In this document: in pieces, positions 15,001 to 26,900 of the stretch
How positions within the stretch are numbered: position 1 is the first letter of the stretch
Layout of the letters: each line of letters starts with the position of its first letter
Origin: Hermodice carunculata
Lineage: Eukaryota; Annelida; Polychaeta; Eunicida; Amphinomidae
Assembly: GCA_964020975.1 (NCBI GenBank)
Contig: OZ026612.1
Coordinates: 134,360,763-134,424,762 of the forward strand
Reading direction: 5' to 3'
Length of the DNA: 64,000 nucleotides
The notes under the pieces: model-generated
What the model saw: only the letters and a program-made list of their open reading frames with translations
The model's database searches: none
Told to the model about the DNA's origin: nothing
Translations under genes and position numbers: made by a program

Positions 15001-18000
15001 TTCAAATTTACTTCTAAAAATCTTCTCCACAGTAGCTTCATGTCCATATGGCACATATCAAGTAATGTTTTTCATCCACATTGAACTTTGCCAACATGCA
15101 CTGACCCATGTGTGTGTGTGGGGGGGGGAGGGGGGTAAGGAGTACTTGCTAGAAATGGGGTGAAAGAGAATGGAATAAAGGCAGTAACCATTCTTTGAAC
15201 ATGCGCTACTATGTTCCCTTAAGTCACAATATCAACTAGTTTTACTGCCCTAAATTGAATAAAAAGAAAGAGACAATGGATAGTACATCTAACAATTATG
15301 AAAATCTTGGTGTTGATTTTGTGGCATTGAGCAAATACAAAAAATTAAAAAAAAAATAAAAAACAACTACTGCAAATTCAAAAAGGCTGTCAGGGTTTCT
15401 AAGGTCTGCTTTATTCTCATGCTGGACCAGACTATGGATCACAGTGTTTGTTACTGCACCATGTTGGCTCCCCTAAAATCAAAATGGTAGCTGCACTGCT
15501 ATTCAGCAGTGATTTGGTTATTTATTGTACATTATAATACAATTCTGCATTGAACATATGGAAACTTGGCATAAATATATGTATTCTGTAAAGTACTTTC
15601 ACTGCAAGGCAATAACTAGTGTGCCCTGCTATTTTCACTGTTCCATGGGCAGGCCATTTTCACCATATGGTGAGAGCAGTATGTCTGGCTATTTTCACTG
15701 TACAGTGACAGTGCCCTACAAGAACTAACATGGGGTGTATACTCTGTGTAAATGAGACCCACAGTCAATGAATGATATTTAAAACTGTCAGTAGCAATTC
15801 TTTGATATCTTAGATAACAATCTTTAATAAGGGTACTGTTACAGAATTATCTGTGTCCGATGTCCTCACTGACTGTAGAACTAACTTCCAGTTGTGCAAA
15901 AAATACAAAGAGCAATTTTTTAATTCATGACAAGGTTGTCTTATTAACGACCATCTCTGATACATATTCTACCGCAAAAGGCCATCCCTAAATCTCACGA
16001 TTCAGTTATGGTATCACTTGGGGCACCTGTGCTGTTGTTTTAGATCTAGGGTTTTTTTTTTTAATATTCCATATCATCATGTGACTAAACCATGTGATGG
16101 TACTACCATAACATCTTTACTTTACATCTCCAAAATTTGCAAAATGAGACTTCGTAGACATGCCCAGGACTGGTTCCTTGCGTTTTGGAATGTTTTTTTG
16201 AGGCAGTTTTATGCCCCCTAAACATGAAGAAGTGTTCATCTTGACGAGCATCATAATTAATATACGATTACAATTATCTATAGCGTTTATGGAAAAAGTG
16301 AAGAAACCGAAACCTGGACATGACTACAAAGTTTCATTTTGCAAATTGTCCAGTTTTTAAGTACTATATTTTGTTGAGAATCACGAGAAAAATCTCCAAA
16401 TCGAACCCTTTTGTAAAATGTCCATTTTTCGCAAAAAAAAAAAAAGGATTTAAAAATTTTTTCTTGGTGTGTATATAATGTAAAGATCCCAAGCAACAAA
16501 AATTTATATAGTTTTATGGGTCTAAAAATAAAAACAAAAACAGGAGAGTGGGTTGAAGACAGCACTCCTCTAAGTGCCTTCTTTTGTTTGTGCCACCTTA
16601 ATGTAAAAATTGTCCACCAAATGGCACTTCACTCCCCATGTAACCATAGCTTATTTGTGCAAATCCTGTGATGAATATTGTTGCATGTGCCAAGACAACA
16701 ATGAGTGAGTCCTTAACTTTGTGTCCTCAGTGACCTTCGCACAGAAGATCAAGGACACCCACATCATGTAATACAAGAGGCCCATAGGCCTGCCTGGTGT
16801 TGTGCTGATATTGCAATTGAAGTCCAAGCTACACCTGCCATTACAAAATCACGTCTTTAAACTTTACAGGCTTGATGACTCACAAAAATTGGTCAAGGTC
16901 ACTGATATTATATATGATTCTAGCTTTGGACATTGTCTATATATCCTATAAATTAAGCGAGTCTAATCTAATTACTTTTCCAAATATAGAATTTTATATC
17001 TTAAAACGCATTTTGGCTCATAATTTCCTTCAAATTATAGGTGGTGCAACTAATATCATTACAAGCTTAGACTTTGACCTCCCCCATAATGCCACCTAAT
17101 TTGGTGAAGATCTGCCACAAATTAAAGATGCTACAGTGTTCACAAGATTTTCATATTTTGACCCCTATATTGCATAATATTGTAGGTGGCGCCACCAATA
17201 TCGAAAAGGACCTAGATATTTAGAACTCCCATAAGTCCTGAAAGTTATATTGGGCTAATTTGAAAACTGTGGACAGTGCTGCGGTCACAAGATTTTCACA
17301 TTTTGACCTGTATATTACATAATACTATAGGTGGTACCACCAACATCAATGTCGACAAAGATTTTTATACACTTTATAACTCCTTAACGTTACATGGGCC
17401 TATCTCAAGAATTGTGGGGTGCAGAGCATTCACAAGATGACCCCAATACTCAAACTGGCCTTGAACTTCAACTCTGATTAAAAAATTGTTTTTGTTCAAA
17501 ATATGCGCCCAATATCCAGCTTTCCATATATAGTCTGTTTGTTCAAATCAGGTAATAACTTTTTAAGTAATTGAGGGAAAACAATAAACTTGGACAAGCG
17601 CCAAACTCCATGATAATTACTGGGTCACAATGACCCAAAAAGCAGGTCATTAAGTACAGTTTTATGTATTATATAATCAAGTGCAATTTGGATCTGCAGG
17701 CTCAATTCTCTTTGCCATTGATGTCCAAGCTACACCCTGCCATTACAAAATCACCTTTTCAACTTTACAGGCATGGTGACCTCACAAAGTAGGTCAAGGT
17801 CACTGATATTAAATAACATTCTACCTTTGGGCATTGTCTATGTATCATATATACTTGGCAAGTTTAATCCAATTCCTTTAAACCAAATATGGAATTTTAC
17901 ATCTTAAATCACATTTTGGCTCATAATTTCTATCAAATTACAGGTGGCACCACTTGTATCACTAGCAACTTAGACTTTGACCTCCCCCACAATCCCACCA

Positions 18001-20523
18001 AATTTGGTGAAGATCCGTCAAAAATTAAAGATGCTACAATGTTCACAAGATTTTCACATTTTGACCCTATATTACATAATAATGTAGGTGGTGCTACCAA
18101 TATCAAACTAGGCCTAGATTTTCATACATCCCTTAAGTCCTGAAAGTTATATTCGGCTAACTTGAAAACTGTGGACAGGATCACGCTAATGAGCAAAAAG
18201 TTTACGGACGTCTCCTTTGAAACTTAAAAGCTTCATACACTTTTCCACCATACCTGGTATAAATAGTAAAATAGTAATACAATTTTTAGCACCATGAAGT
18301 TGATTAGAGGTGTTATGAGGTAAAGTGGACTAATTAAATATTAGCTGGAAGCCACCTCTTCCACTATACTGGATGAAGATTAAAAAAAAAGAAAAAGAAA
18401 AAAGAAATCCTGCAAAAAGTGAGTATGATCATGGTTTTCCCGACTTAAGACAGACTAGTGAAAATTCTCTAAGTGGGTTAAGTATACTTTACCCCGGGTA
18501 CTTTCAATCTTATAACTCTAAACACTTTGAGGACTACACTTTGTCATTTCAAGCTCCATCTTGACACAGTTTGACTAATGTTCTTGAGTTAGTGTTGTAT
18601 TAATTAGGTATTTGGTCATATCTCTGGAAACATTTGAACAGAGTTTGGTGTAGTTGTTGTTTTTTATAATCTTTGTTTGTGTAGTTTGTGCAAAAAAGTT
18701 CTGATTCTATTCACAAAATCGCTAAAAAGTGTGGGGTTTCTTGCAATACAAATCACATTGATACAAACTCCATACGCTTGTTTCGCTGGAACGTTTCCTG
18801 CCAGATAAGGGTAGAAGATATCAAATTTTGAACTGGTCTCTCCTGTCAGACATTTTTGTTACATACTGGTTGTTCTTGTCAAATATTTTTGTTACATACT
18901 GGTTGTTCTTTATTTCTATATCCAGATCAAGGAAAGTAGGTTTTGTATCACTTTCATTTTCCAGATTTAATATTAAATCTTTGGGATATGTTTTTCCAAT
19001 TTCTCTGTATTTCATCTCCATTGTTTAAAGCACACAGGTCATCTATAAATCTTCTTGTGTGAGAATATGATCTTCTTGCAGTTGTAAACTTTGTTTTTGC
19101 CAATTCCTCCATCCATTTTGATGGGCCTAATGCATATTGGGTGTCAATTTAGAAGTTCTAACTCAATTTATAATCAACAAAATGAACGTAAAGTATTTGT
19201 AATACCTGGCACTGATGTGAGGGTAGAGCTAACTATATGCCAGTTTGATCAAAATTAATTCTTTTTGCATATATACAATTAACAAATGGTTTAAGAAGGG
19301 TACTGAGAGCCCCATTTAGTCAAAGCTCTTCATTCCTGCAGTTATGGAGCACCTGGGTTGAGGCATTCAGGTTTAAGGCCCCCATTGTCTCTGAAAGCAC
19401 ATTTGCAAATACAGAAGATATGAGCCATGATGCATATTTTAAACACTCAGGTATACATTAGTTTTGTAAAGGAGCTTGAGGCTTGAATTTTGACTAGATA
19501 GGGGAGGAGATGCTTCCACATTTAAGTGGGGGGTCTGGCATTCGGTGGGTTTATGGAGGGCCTGGCCTGGCTGCTCTGTTGGACAGTTGCATGATAGGGT
19601 TGGGACTGTGTCCTTTCTGAAATGCTGCAGGGTTTTTTTTTTGGGGGGGGGGGGTTGGGTTGGGGGGTGGTCGTACTTTTTGGAGATGTGTGGGTGACAA
19701 GTATTCCCTCTGTGACCTTGAGAAAATAGGTCAAGGTCATCCAGATTAAGCAACATAAAATTTAAACATATGAAATACATATTTGTGGTACATTGTACCT
19801 TTGGTAACATTAGTTTCTTTCTCAACATAATTACTCAAATGTGTTATCATGACCTTTTAGTTCATATCTTCTGTAATACTACCAACAGTGCCCCCACATT
19901 TCAGTGTATTTTGTCTTTTTGTCTGATTGACATTCCCTGAAGTTTTGAGGTTATTCACAAAAAAAAAAAAAAAAATTATACAAAACAATATTTTCAAATG
20001 TTCCCACTTTGTCCCAAATATTACATATCATAGGTGGCACCACTAATATTAAACTCAACCTTAATTTTCATATACGCTTGGCAAGTCCTGAAAGTTATAT
20101 TGGGGTAACATGAAAACTGTCAACTGCATTGCACTCACAACAAAAGTTTACAGACAGACACGAGTGATTGCATAAGCTCTGTGACCTATGGTCAGCAGAG
20201 CTAAAAATCGAAATTATCACTGCTGACAACCAACATAACAAATTAAACTGAAAGGCAAAGGGTCCAGACAGCCACAGGTTTACAAATCGATCTGTCATCT
20301 GCACACATCATTACTTATCATGTTGATCACATCCAAAACGATTAAATGGTACCCACGTTTGTATCATCTGTTGATACTTACTCAAGTCATCAGCATTCTG
20401 TTTCTGGGGGGCTAATCCAAAAGCATGAAGCAGCATTGGGTGGAAAATTCTGGGATACAGCACTGCAAAGCAGCCAAATATTATGGCAAATACAGCCACT
20501 GTTTTGACTGTGTTCATCTCCAT
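10582..20523 (-). CDS. RIC3: RIC3 acetylcholine receptor chaperone, complete, six exons
   Basis: Exons (minus strand, in order): 20523-20382, 14504-14407, 14123-13980, 13406-13199, 12944-12793, 11106-10582. All junctions are GT-AG and the phases agree, giving 422 codons plus TGA. RIC3 is an ER membrane chaperone that promotes folding and assembly of nicotinic acetylcholine receptors (family knowledge). Seen in the translation: a first hydrophobic segment at residues 5-29; a Gly-rich GGGRGMMG stretch at 101-108 leading into a second membrane segment at about 107-126 (VVLPMYAVGIIIYLLY), which matches the vertebrate GRGLMGQIIPIYGFGIFLY region; a predicted coiled coil at about 199-225 (ELRRRLMETEKQMERIL); a run of five Asp at 233-237; a long acidic tail; and LRKR at 408-411 near the C-terminus, as in vertebrate RIC3. 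The length is a little over the vertebrate form (about 370). It lies head to head with CNOT11, 391 bp between the start codons. Confidence 0.93.
11479..12149. mobile_element. TIR element with an internal tandem duplication
   Basis: ATGTCTCCCGGTGGA at 11479-11493 is the perfect reverse complement of TCCACCGGGAGACAT at 11869-11883 and again at 12135-12149, giving 15-bp inverted ends. A unit of 266 bp, including an (AAC)n tract and the block GAAACCAAGTGTTGAAGAAC, is repeated (about 11750-12015 and 12016-12280). The duplication carries the right TIR twice. Probably a non-autonomous DNA element in intron 5 of RIC3; the short open frames across it are shadows. Confidence 0.6.
12352..12572. mobile_element. 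TTAA MITE, family A, copy 1
   Basis: Ends AACTCATTCCACCCT ... AGGGTGGAATGAGTT are terminal inverted repeats flanked by TTAA on both sides (12352-12355, 12569-12572). The central hairpin around CAGCTTTC / GAAAGCTG is degraded. TTAA targets are typical of piggyBac-type elements (established); assignment of this MITE to them is inference. It lies in intron 5 of RIC3. Confidence 0.75.
12793..12944 (-). CDS. RIC3: RIC3 exon 5 (coiled coil, Asp run)
   Basis: 152 nt, phase 1 in, phase 0 out. Encodes a heptad-like helix (YEMRELRRRLMETEKQMERI) corresponding to the RIC3 coiled coil, then five Asp encoded by a perfect (GAT)5 at 12826-12840. Donor AGA|GTATGT. Confidence 0.9.
13199..13406 (-). CDS. RIC3: RIC3 exon 4 (charged cytosolic region)
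   Basis: 208 nt, phase 0 in, phase 1 out. Encodes FGKKSGPDAKEKEFLEKYG and a Lys/Glu-rich stretch ending KADEQNL. ACAG|GTG acceptor and CTGA|GTAAGT donor. The charged, helical composition follows the second membrane segment as in the family. Confidence 0.9.
13980..14123 (-). CDS. RIC3: RIC3 exon 3 (second membrane segment, most conserved part)
   Basis: 144 nt, phase 0 on both sides. Carries GGGRGMMGVVLPMYAVG and the hydrophobic IIIYLLYTL, the RIC3 hallmark. The acceptor is good (pyrimidine-rich TTTCCTTTCAG); the donor AAG|GTACTA is weak but gives the right frame. Confidence 0.92.
14407..14504 (-). CDS. RIC3: RIC3 exon 2 (His/Pro-rich linker)
   Basis: 98 nt, phase 1 in, phase 0 out. Encodes NRVPPHLRQAGQPRHV followed by DDFAKHMR, equivalent to the luminal linker between the two membrane segments. 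Too short for a simple ORF call. Supported by AG acceptor, CGG|GTAAGA donor and correct phase on both sides. Confidence 0.87.
16780..18180 (+). repeat. Two copies of a 0.5-kb repeat (R4) in RIC3 intron 1
   Basis: 16800-17300 and 17690-18180 share blocks in the same order: GTCCAAGCTACACC, CATTACAAAATCAC, GGTCAAGGTCACTGATATT, TTTTGGCTCATAATTTC, TTAGACTTTGACCTCCCCCA, AATTAAAGATGCTACA and GAAAACTGTGGACAG. A third partial copy is at 20020-20140 and a reversed one at about 44280-44530. Confidence 0.75.
18590..19130 (-). mobile_element. Penelope-like reverse transcriptase fragment (broken fossil)
   Basis: The minus-strand translation shows the reverse transcriptase motif RFIDDLCALNNGDE (the Y/F-x-DD box) followed by TKPTFLDLDIEIKNNQYVTK and further on by YGVCIN...ARN-type sequence, an order typical of the C-terminal palm/thumb of Penelope-like elements (family assignment from memory, probable). 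It covers only the last part of the domain, carries a few breaks and has no visible ends, so it is an old inactive piece in intron 1 of RIC3. Confidence 0.6.
19629..19672. repeat. T-run followed by G-rich tract
   Basis: Nine T then a run of thirteen G, continuing GTTGGGTTGGGG. It has at least four G-runs and can fold as a G-quadruplex on the plus strand. Confidence 0.8.
19680..19860 (+). repeat. Dispersed repeat R1 copy
   Basis: CTGTGACCTTGAGAAAATAG followed by GTCAAGGTCATCCAGATTA, then GTGGTACATTGTACCTTTGG and TTTCTCAACATAATT, the same order as at 29.0 and 44.6 kb (reversed there). Confidence 0.7.
20382..20523 (-). CDS. RIC3: RIC3 exon 1 (start codon, first membrane segment)
   Basis: Starts MEMNTVKTVAVFAIIFGCF, a hydrophobic segment that can act as a signal anchor. 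The donor is A|GTAAGT, leaving phase 1. A second in-frame ATG two codons downstream (20517) could also start. The first Met is chosen because it is the most upstream in-frame ATG in the divergent promoter interval. The following intron is about 5.9 kb. Confidence 0.9.
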
Positions 20524-20914
20524 TCTGAAGAATACCTCCTCCGACTATATTCTACTGTGTCATAAATCTGTGACCCTAATTTATTCAGCCGCAATTCTTA
20601 GCCGAATCCCTTCACAGTCAAAATATGTACCAATCATAACATAAAACCAACATGAACAATCTTGTATTTCGGATCTCCCATCTGCCCTGGCACTGTATCT
20701 CGTTTATAATCACGTGATCAAATTGTATCTATTGAAGGTGCTCGAGTCTGTCAATATTTTCTCTCAAAACGCCAATCAGACAAATCTTTCCATTGTAATA
20801 TACATCCACTTTTCAAGAGTCTGTCATAATTGGTATACTTGCCTCATGATCACTGTTGTGCACTGCTAAATAATTTCGTCTGCATATGTGATTTCACGTG
20901 TTTTCTTTTCCAAA
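20524..20914. promoter_or_regulatory. Divergent RIC3/CNOT11 promoter interval
   Basis: The interval between the two start codons is only 391 bp. It contains a CCAAT box (20772-20776), an ATTGG, i.e. inverted CCAAT (20829-20833), a palindromic ATCACGTGAT E-box (20709-20718) and a second CACGTG at 20895-20900, 15 bp before the CNOT11 ATG. No convincing TATA box sits at the right distance from either gene. CCAAT plus CACGTG without TATA is typical of housekeeping and bidirectional promoters (established). Transcription starts are not visible. Confidence 0.6.
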
Positions 20915-20952
20915 ATGGCGCTCTCGTTGAAAGAATTGGCAAGTTTGCTGAG
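20915..20952 (+). CDS. CNOT11: CNOT11 exon 1 (start)
   Basis: Short coding exon [12 protein letters not shown], equal to human MSLTPKELSSLL. The context CAAAATGG is a good Kozak start. Donor AG|GTTGGT: other GT sites lie just downstream, but only this one joins exon 2 to give LLSVLSED, matching human LLSIISEE. The 5' UTR is not delimited. Confidence 0.85.
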
Positions 20953-23900
20953 GTTGGTGTGTGTACATTCGTAAAGCAGCTTTGTAGTAAAGCAGCAGTT
21001 ATTACATTCTGGCTTTTACGATGTGTAAAACATAATATTTTCACTAGCGGCAATGAAATATTGATGTTATATTGATATATTGAAAAGATAGATGTCTGCT
21101 TTCCTGAAAATCCCTTATTATCACCATGCCATGGGCACTGTTCTTCTGTGATTGCCTGCTCTGACTCAGGTCTCGTGCGCGACAAGTCGACTGACGAAAG
21201 GTTGAACTAATCACTGAGTGACCAGACAAGACGGCGACTCTACAAAATGTGTAATCGACGTATGGTCAATTGGCCGTTCTTTAGAATGTGGTCGGGGTTT
21301 TCAGCAATGAAACCCTGCTCTTAGACAGCTGGAGGAAGGGGGTGGGGTGAATGGGTAAGGCCACTAAGGGGTGCCCCAGGCAGTACGCTGGTGGTACAAG
21401 TAATAGTTTTGCCCTAGTACAAGGTACGGAAAATAAGAAAATGTGCATATAATGGTCGGTAAGAAGTACAGAAATTGAAAACGTTTTCAGTACAAAAGTA
21501 CGGCAAATAAAAATGCCTAGTACGCCAGGTAGGGAAACCCCTTACCCCCTCCCTCCTCCCCTCCCCAGTTGACTGTGCACTCCTGTCTCAAGTGTGAAAA
21601 GTGCACACATGTTCTGGGTCTCCAACAGTTAACTGGAAGTCAATTCCCCGAAATGTGTTTTCATCCAATGTAAAATTGGTCGAATGCATATTTTGCCAAA
21701 TGTAAACTTCATTGAATGGGAAATTGGTCGCAAGTAATATGTTGTAGGCATAGCCTAAAATCTGAGCGTCAGCATTCCAAAGTATCTATGATGACATCTG
21801 TGGATCAGGCAGTAGCGCCTTGTTGCTAGGTCCCTCCATGCAGCTACTATAGATGGAGGTACAGCTAACACTCATCAATGGAAAAAGCTCTGTGACCGCC
21901 GCTGATAAAATCTGGCTGCTTATCTTAATTGCCTCTCCCCCGCTGCGAATACACAACACCGCATGCACTGTGAGTCACATGCCAACATGTGGATCGGCAC
22001 TTTCCGCCTGTCTACATCAGGTGTTTTCTATATTTGTTGTTCTGTTGTTTTGACAACAGTGATGGCGATGTAAGCTGGAAAAAATGTGCCACCTCTGATT
22101 TTTTTAAATATCTGTTTACGGAGGTGTTTTGTGAATGTATGGGAGAGGAGACTGGTGAAATGATTTACTGTGAAAATCCCAATTGTTCAGTGGAGTGGTT
22201 CCAACTTACACTATCAATGCGTGGGATTGACGGAAAATACCATTCCGTATTATCGCCGTCTGTCCTGTTTAATATTGACCAGAACCTGGTGATTTTTCAT
22301 CATAAATTTCAACGTCCGACACACTCCGACATTTATTTCACTCATCTTGTTGTTTAAAACAGGTGTTTCCACAAACAGTGAACATGGTTTGCATGTCAGC
22401 AAGCGAGCGGCAAGCATACTTTTTATCGTTGGAATGTAACAAAGTTTGCTGACCTTTGTTGGCCATTTTAATGTTGATTATTCGCTCAACCCATGATAAC
22501 TTCGTCTGGTTTCATCCGATTTCAATAATTTAAACAGCATTCGAAAGCACGCGCCATGAGCAGTAAGAAAAAATAACTCTGATTAGCACTGTTGCAAAGA
22601 TATAGACTATTCAACCCTCCCAGACACGAGAGCGGGAGAGGGTGTGCTTTCGACGCGCCATCTGACGGCAAATCGGTGCCGGTCACAGGGCTGCACATCA
22701 GAGACGGCTTCGCGACCAGCCAATACACAGCATCCCCCTTTGAAGTTCAAAGCAGTGCACCGCGGTAGCTGGCGATAGGATTTCTGTGTATTCGAAGCTG
22801 TACCTCCATCTATAGTAGCTCCATGGTCCCTCTAAAGGCCCTTTACTAAACCAGTCTAGAGGAGCAAGGCCATTTTACCTTGAGGGGCTCAACGAACCTA
22901 TCTTTTGTACAGCCTTTCTTTTTGTTACAGACTGTTCCACAGATTAAACTACTGTGCCCAAGATCTCTATATCCCCATTGAAATAGTGTCGTAACCTGGG
23001 GCAGAGACATAGTCAGTACGAAGAGCCATTGTTGCCTGTCTCGCGACAACACCAAATCTGAGTGCACATTGGCAGCATGGCCATTGGGGGCCTCGGAGGG
23101 ATATAGTACGAGTTGCAATCTGGAAGGTTTCCAGGAGCGACCTGGTTAATGATGACTGCAGACATTAATTAAGGTATCACACAACATGAGCAACAAATGT
23201 TACACACTCTGCGATGTTTATTTAGGTTACCCTCACACCAGTAAAGTTTTTCTATTCCACAAAAACCCATATCCAGTCCCAGAAGTGTGTTGGGCCAGGC
23301 CCACTTTCCATCGAGGTGTCGATGATGTGAGTTGGTGAATCGTGATCATTAATTACACTTTATTGACATTTTCTGAACAGTTACGAGTCATTGACATAAT
23401 TTCCATAAAGGCTGGTAAGTTTGAGACTTCAGTATAAATAACACTACGCAAAGTACCCAGGATGCATAAAAAAAAAGGCAGTGGATGCGCCTATGTGCAT
23501 ATGCACAGTAGGGGGTGATGAAGAAAATCAACTACGTTAATTGATACTGAAGAGTCCTCTGATTGGATAATTTACCATTCTGTTATGTCCTGTATTCACG
23601 TGTTTATGGCAAGAGCTCACTGACGCTCGCTATAATAGATCGAATGCTCATGTAACAGAAATTAGTTCAAAATTATACCAAATTCATTGAAATTTTGGAC
23701 CACAAGCCTCCATGTACCTGCCATTTTACCACATGCCATTGTAGATCAGATGTTGACAGTTTGGCAACAACTTTCGCTCAGTATTAGGGACCAGTCATTA
23801 TATAGGATACAGCACAAGGCAATCTAAAATATGTGACGGAGTATAATCGTAACACATTATTTATCAGATAATGAATTTATTTCATTAATATATCATATAC

Positions 23901-26900
23901 CATTTCATTTTCAATACACATTAATTCATAATTTCATCTGAGCAATTTCCTGTGCTAAAAGTGCAGAAATTGCCTCGTGGGAGGAGGCTGCTGCTTGTTT
24001 CAGCTGGGACATAGTTTTCTGCATCGATGCGCTGGCTTGACTGGGTGCATGATTGTGATCAGTTACATTGACCACGTCTACATTCCCAACTGCTATTATC
24101 CTGCCAGAACACATGATGAGAGCCTCAATGGACTCACACCGACAGTATGTTTTGCTGGCGGTACTTTTTTCCTTATGGTACGGATAACCCAGGTAACCCC
24201 ATTTCAATCCACCTAGTGAACTTTGATAGGTTTCCCCAACACCCAATATGTTGCTTGCCATCGCAATATCCTTGCTAATGGCGGGAATTCTGTGTTTTGC
24301 CCAATATATACACAGACAAGACAGTAAAGAAAACAACACATCTATCAAAATGCCAGACAACATTTTGTAAATGCAAGTTTGCAAAATTATCATCTCCAGT
24401 GCTCCCAGCCTGCCACTTGCTAGTACATGTATTCAAATTTCTAAGAGTAGCATAGTTATGGCTAAGATGTAAACAGCTAGCACTGTAAAAAGCAGGGGCA
24501 ACTTCAATATGCTGTGGAGGTGTGGCCTATTCAATTGTGTGACACCAATTGGCTGGTCTTGTGCATCTTTATTCTACTGTGTGCCACCTGATGGCCAGTC
24601 AAAAAAAAAAAAAAAAAGAAATACCAGTTTGGATAAGTAAGATTGTTTGTCTTTAAATATGATCTGTGCACCAATTTGGCAGGGTCAGTATGCCCGTAAA
24701 TTTGATCTATGCACAGATGGGTCATCAGCAGAAACCATCAAGGATGTTTTGCAGCCTTTAATTCCCAGATATGCCTTTTTATGGGATGGCAGCTGCTTGC
24801 CTGACAACCCACTGGAGGATGAATACATGTACATAAATACATACTATATAACAATTCTTGCTTATAGTGGCAAGACTTCGATAATTTATGTGAACTAGCA
24901 TATATGCACAAATATACATGAAAATAGCAAAATTCAATTTTAATCTTACCCTGATGCTTGGCTTTCCAAAAGTAACAATTTAACCGTTTCCCCCTTATAT
25001 TAAGACTGAGTCAACAGCTGTCCTCCGCATAAGTGCCCAACCCATGCCGAGGAAATCTGTTGACCTGGGTCATGTTGTCTTGACAGGTCTCATCTTCAAT
25101 CCTCAGTCAAATTGTTTTTCGTTGCTGTTGAAATCAGTTGAAAACGCTGAAGCAGACAACATTTGACCACCAGCCGGTTTAAGGGAGAAAGGGTTAAAGA
25201 AATATGCTAATTAAACCTTCTAGCAAAGCAACATTTAAAATCACATTCATTCAGGTTCAAAACTCTGTCCCTTTAGTTGGGCTGGTTGCATAGATTAACT
25301 TTCATAGATTTTGAAGGTAAATGAAATGTGTTTGTTGTCAAGCAATTGCCTAACATTTGGCAGAAAATATGGTTATGGAAATGTAATGTTAGCTCAAAAT
25401 GATACATTATGTGTTTGACAAAATTTATGATCAATTTATGAAAAAATCTATGGTGTGATTTTCATTTTTGCACTTAAATACATCCCATGAATGAAAAGTA
25501 GGTCACCAGGTCATGTCGCAATCAGTGTGACATCATTGTACTATTTATCACTAGGATGTGATTTCTGGTGCTTTGACATTGTGTCTGGTAACCTCATTTT
25601 GATACCTGTCAGGCTTAAAATAGATGCCGCATGGTAAAATTTGGTAGCTGGGACCTGTATTTGGGTCACCATGGTATTCATAAACAGTTCACCTTTGTGC
25701 CTCTGCTTCTTTTTTTTTTTCCTGGAAACCTTACACTAACATGATTCAGGACTAATATTCATGTTAAATGGTACAACTAGATTAACAGGTCAAACATTTG
25801 GGTCACAGTGATACAGAATTAGAGTCGGCTCTATTTTGCCTTATTATTAAATAGATAATGCATATGGATAGCAGTTTGAAGGTCAAGGTGCCCCATACTG
25901 TAAGATGATGTCTTAATGAAGGGTTTTTATATTGGCCCTGTTGTAGGTCCATGGTTTGCCTATTGGCTGACCGCGGACCTGATAACGACTGATCAGAAAA
26001 CCCACGATTAATAAAAATTTTATTAATTTACCATGAATACATGTAATACAACACTACTAAATTTAGGTCTAATCAGAACCTCTTTAGTAGCATGGATGTC
26101 CATGGTAGTGATAAATACTTTCCTAGACTCCCACAAATGACATGTTGTCTGTTTGACTTACATGTATTTCCATGCCTGGCCCAGATGCACATTTAATACT
26201 TAAATTAAATATTTAAAATGCTACTTTTTGCTTTAAGCTAGCCTTGCTTTATTTGAATGAAAGGCATCTTCATGAGGAGTATGAATCTTTCAACTATTAT
26301 ATGTTAATGAGAAAACGGCTCTAGCTGTGACTAGCACTTTGAGGGTTAATATATCTTCCCCATTTCTGCAGGGTTTTGTTGCCATCTGTTTAGTCAAGCA
26401 GGAGACTGTCATGTTGGGTTTTCAATCACATCTGTGTCTTATATTGTATGTTGACAGTGTCCTGTCTGAGGATGCTACACAGACTGCCACCTTTGAGGCC
26501 CTGTCATCAAGTTTGCACCATTACTTCAACAGACAGGAGTACTTTAAAGTGGGCACAGCTCTCGTACGTATGTTAAAATAATAATAAAGTTATTACATGT
26601 TGCTGTTTGACAAGTTCAATGAACAACATGGGGCATTGCTAATTATTGTCATTCATTCATACAGGTTTGTTCTCACATATTGTGGCTGCTATCTACGCCA
26701 TAGAAATATCTTCTGGAAATATGCATATATTTAATCTGAGTGACTATGGTCAGAATCAAGTAATACCTTATTTTACGTCATAAATTTGATAAACCAGGGA
26801 CCCCTCTGAGTCTGACTATCAGCTAAATGCCAAGGTTTCTTGAATTTGGCTAATGTGTAAATGCCTAAAATATTTGAAAATGAATTATTAAAGGGCCACC

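Noticed and set aside
24647-24898. Open frame with [20 protein letters not shown] and [14 protein letters not shown]
   Set aside because: Composition is coding-like and it follows an A-run, perhaps a transposon-derived fragment, but I recognise no family and see no ends.
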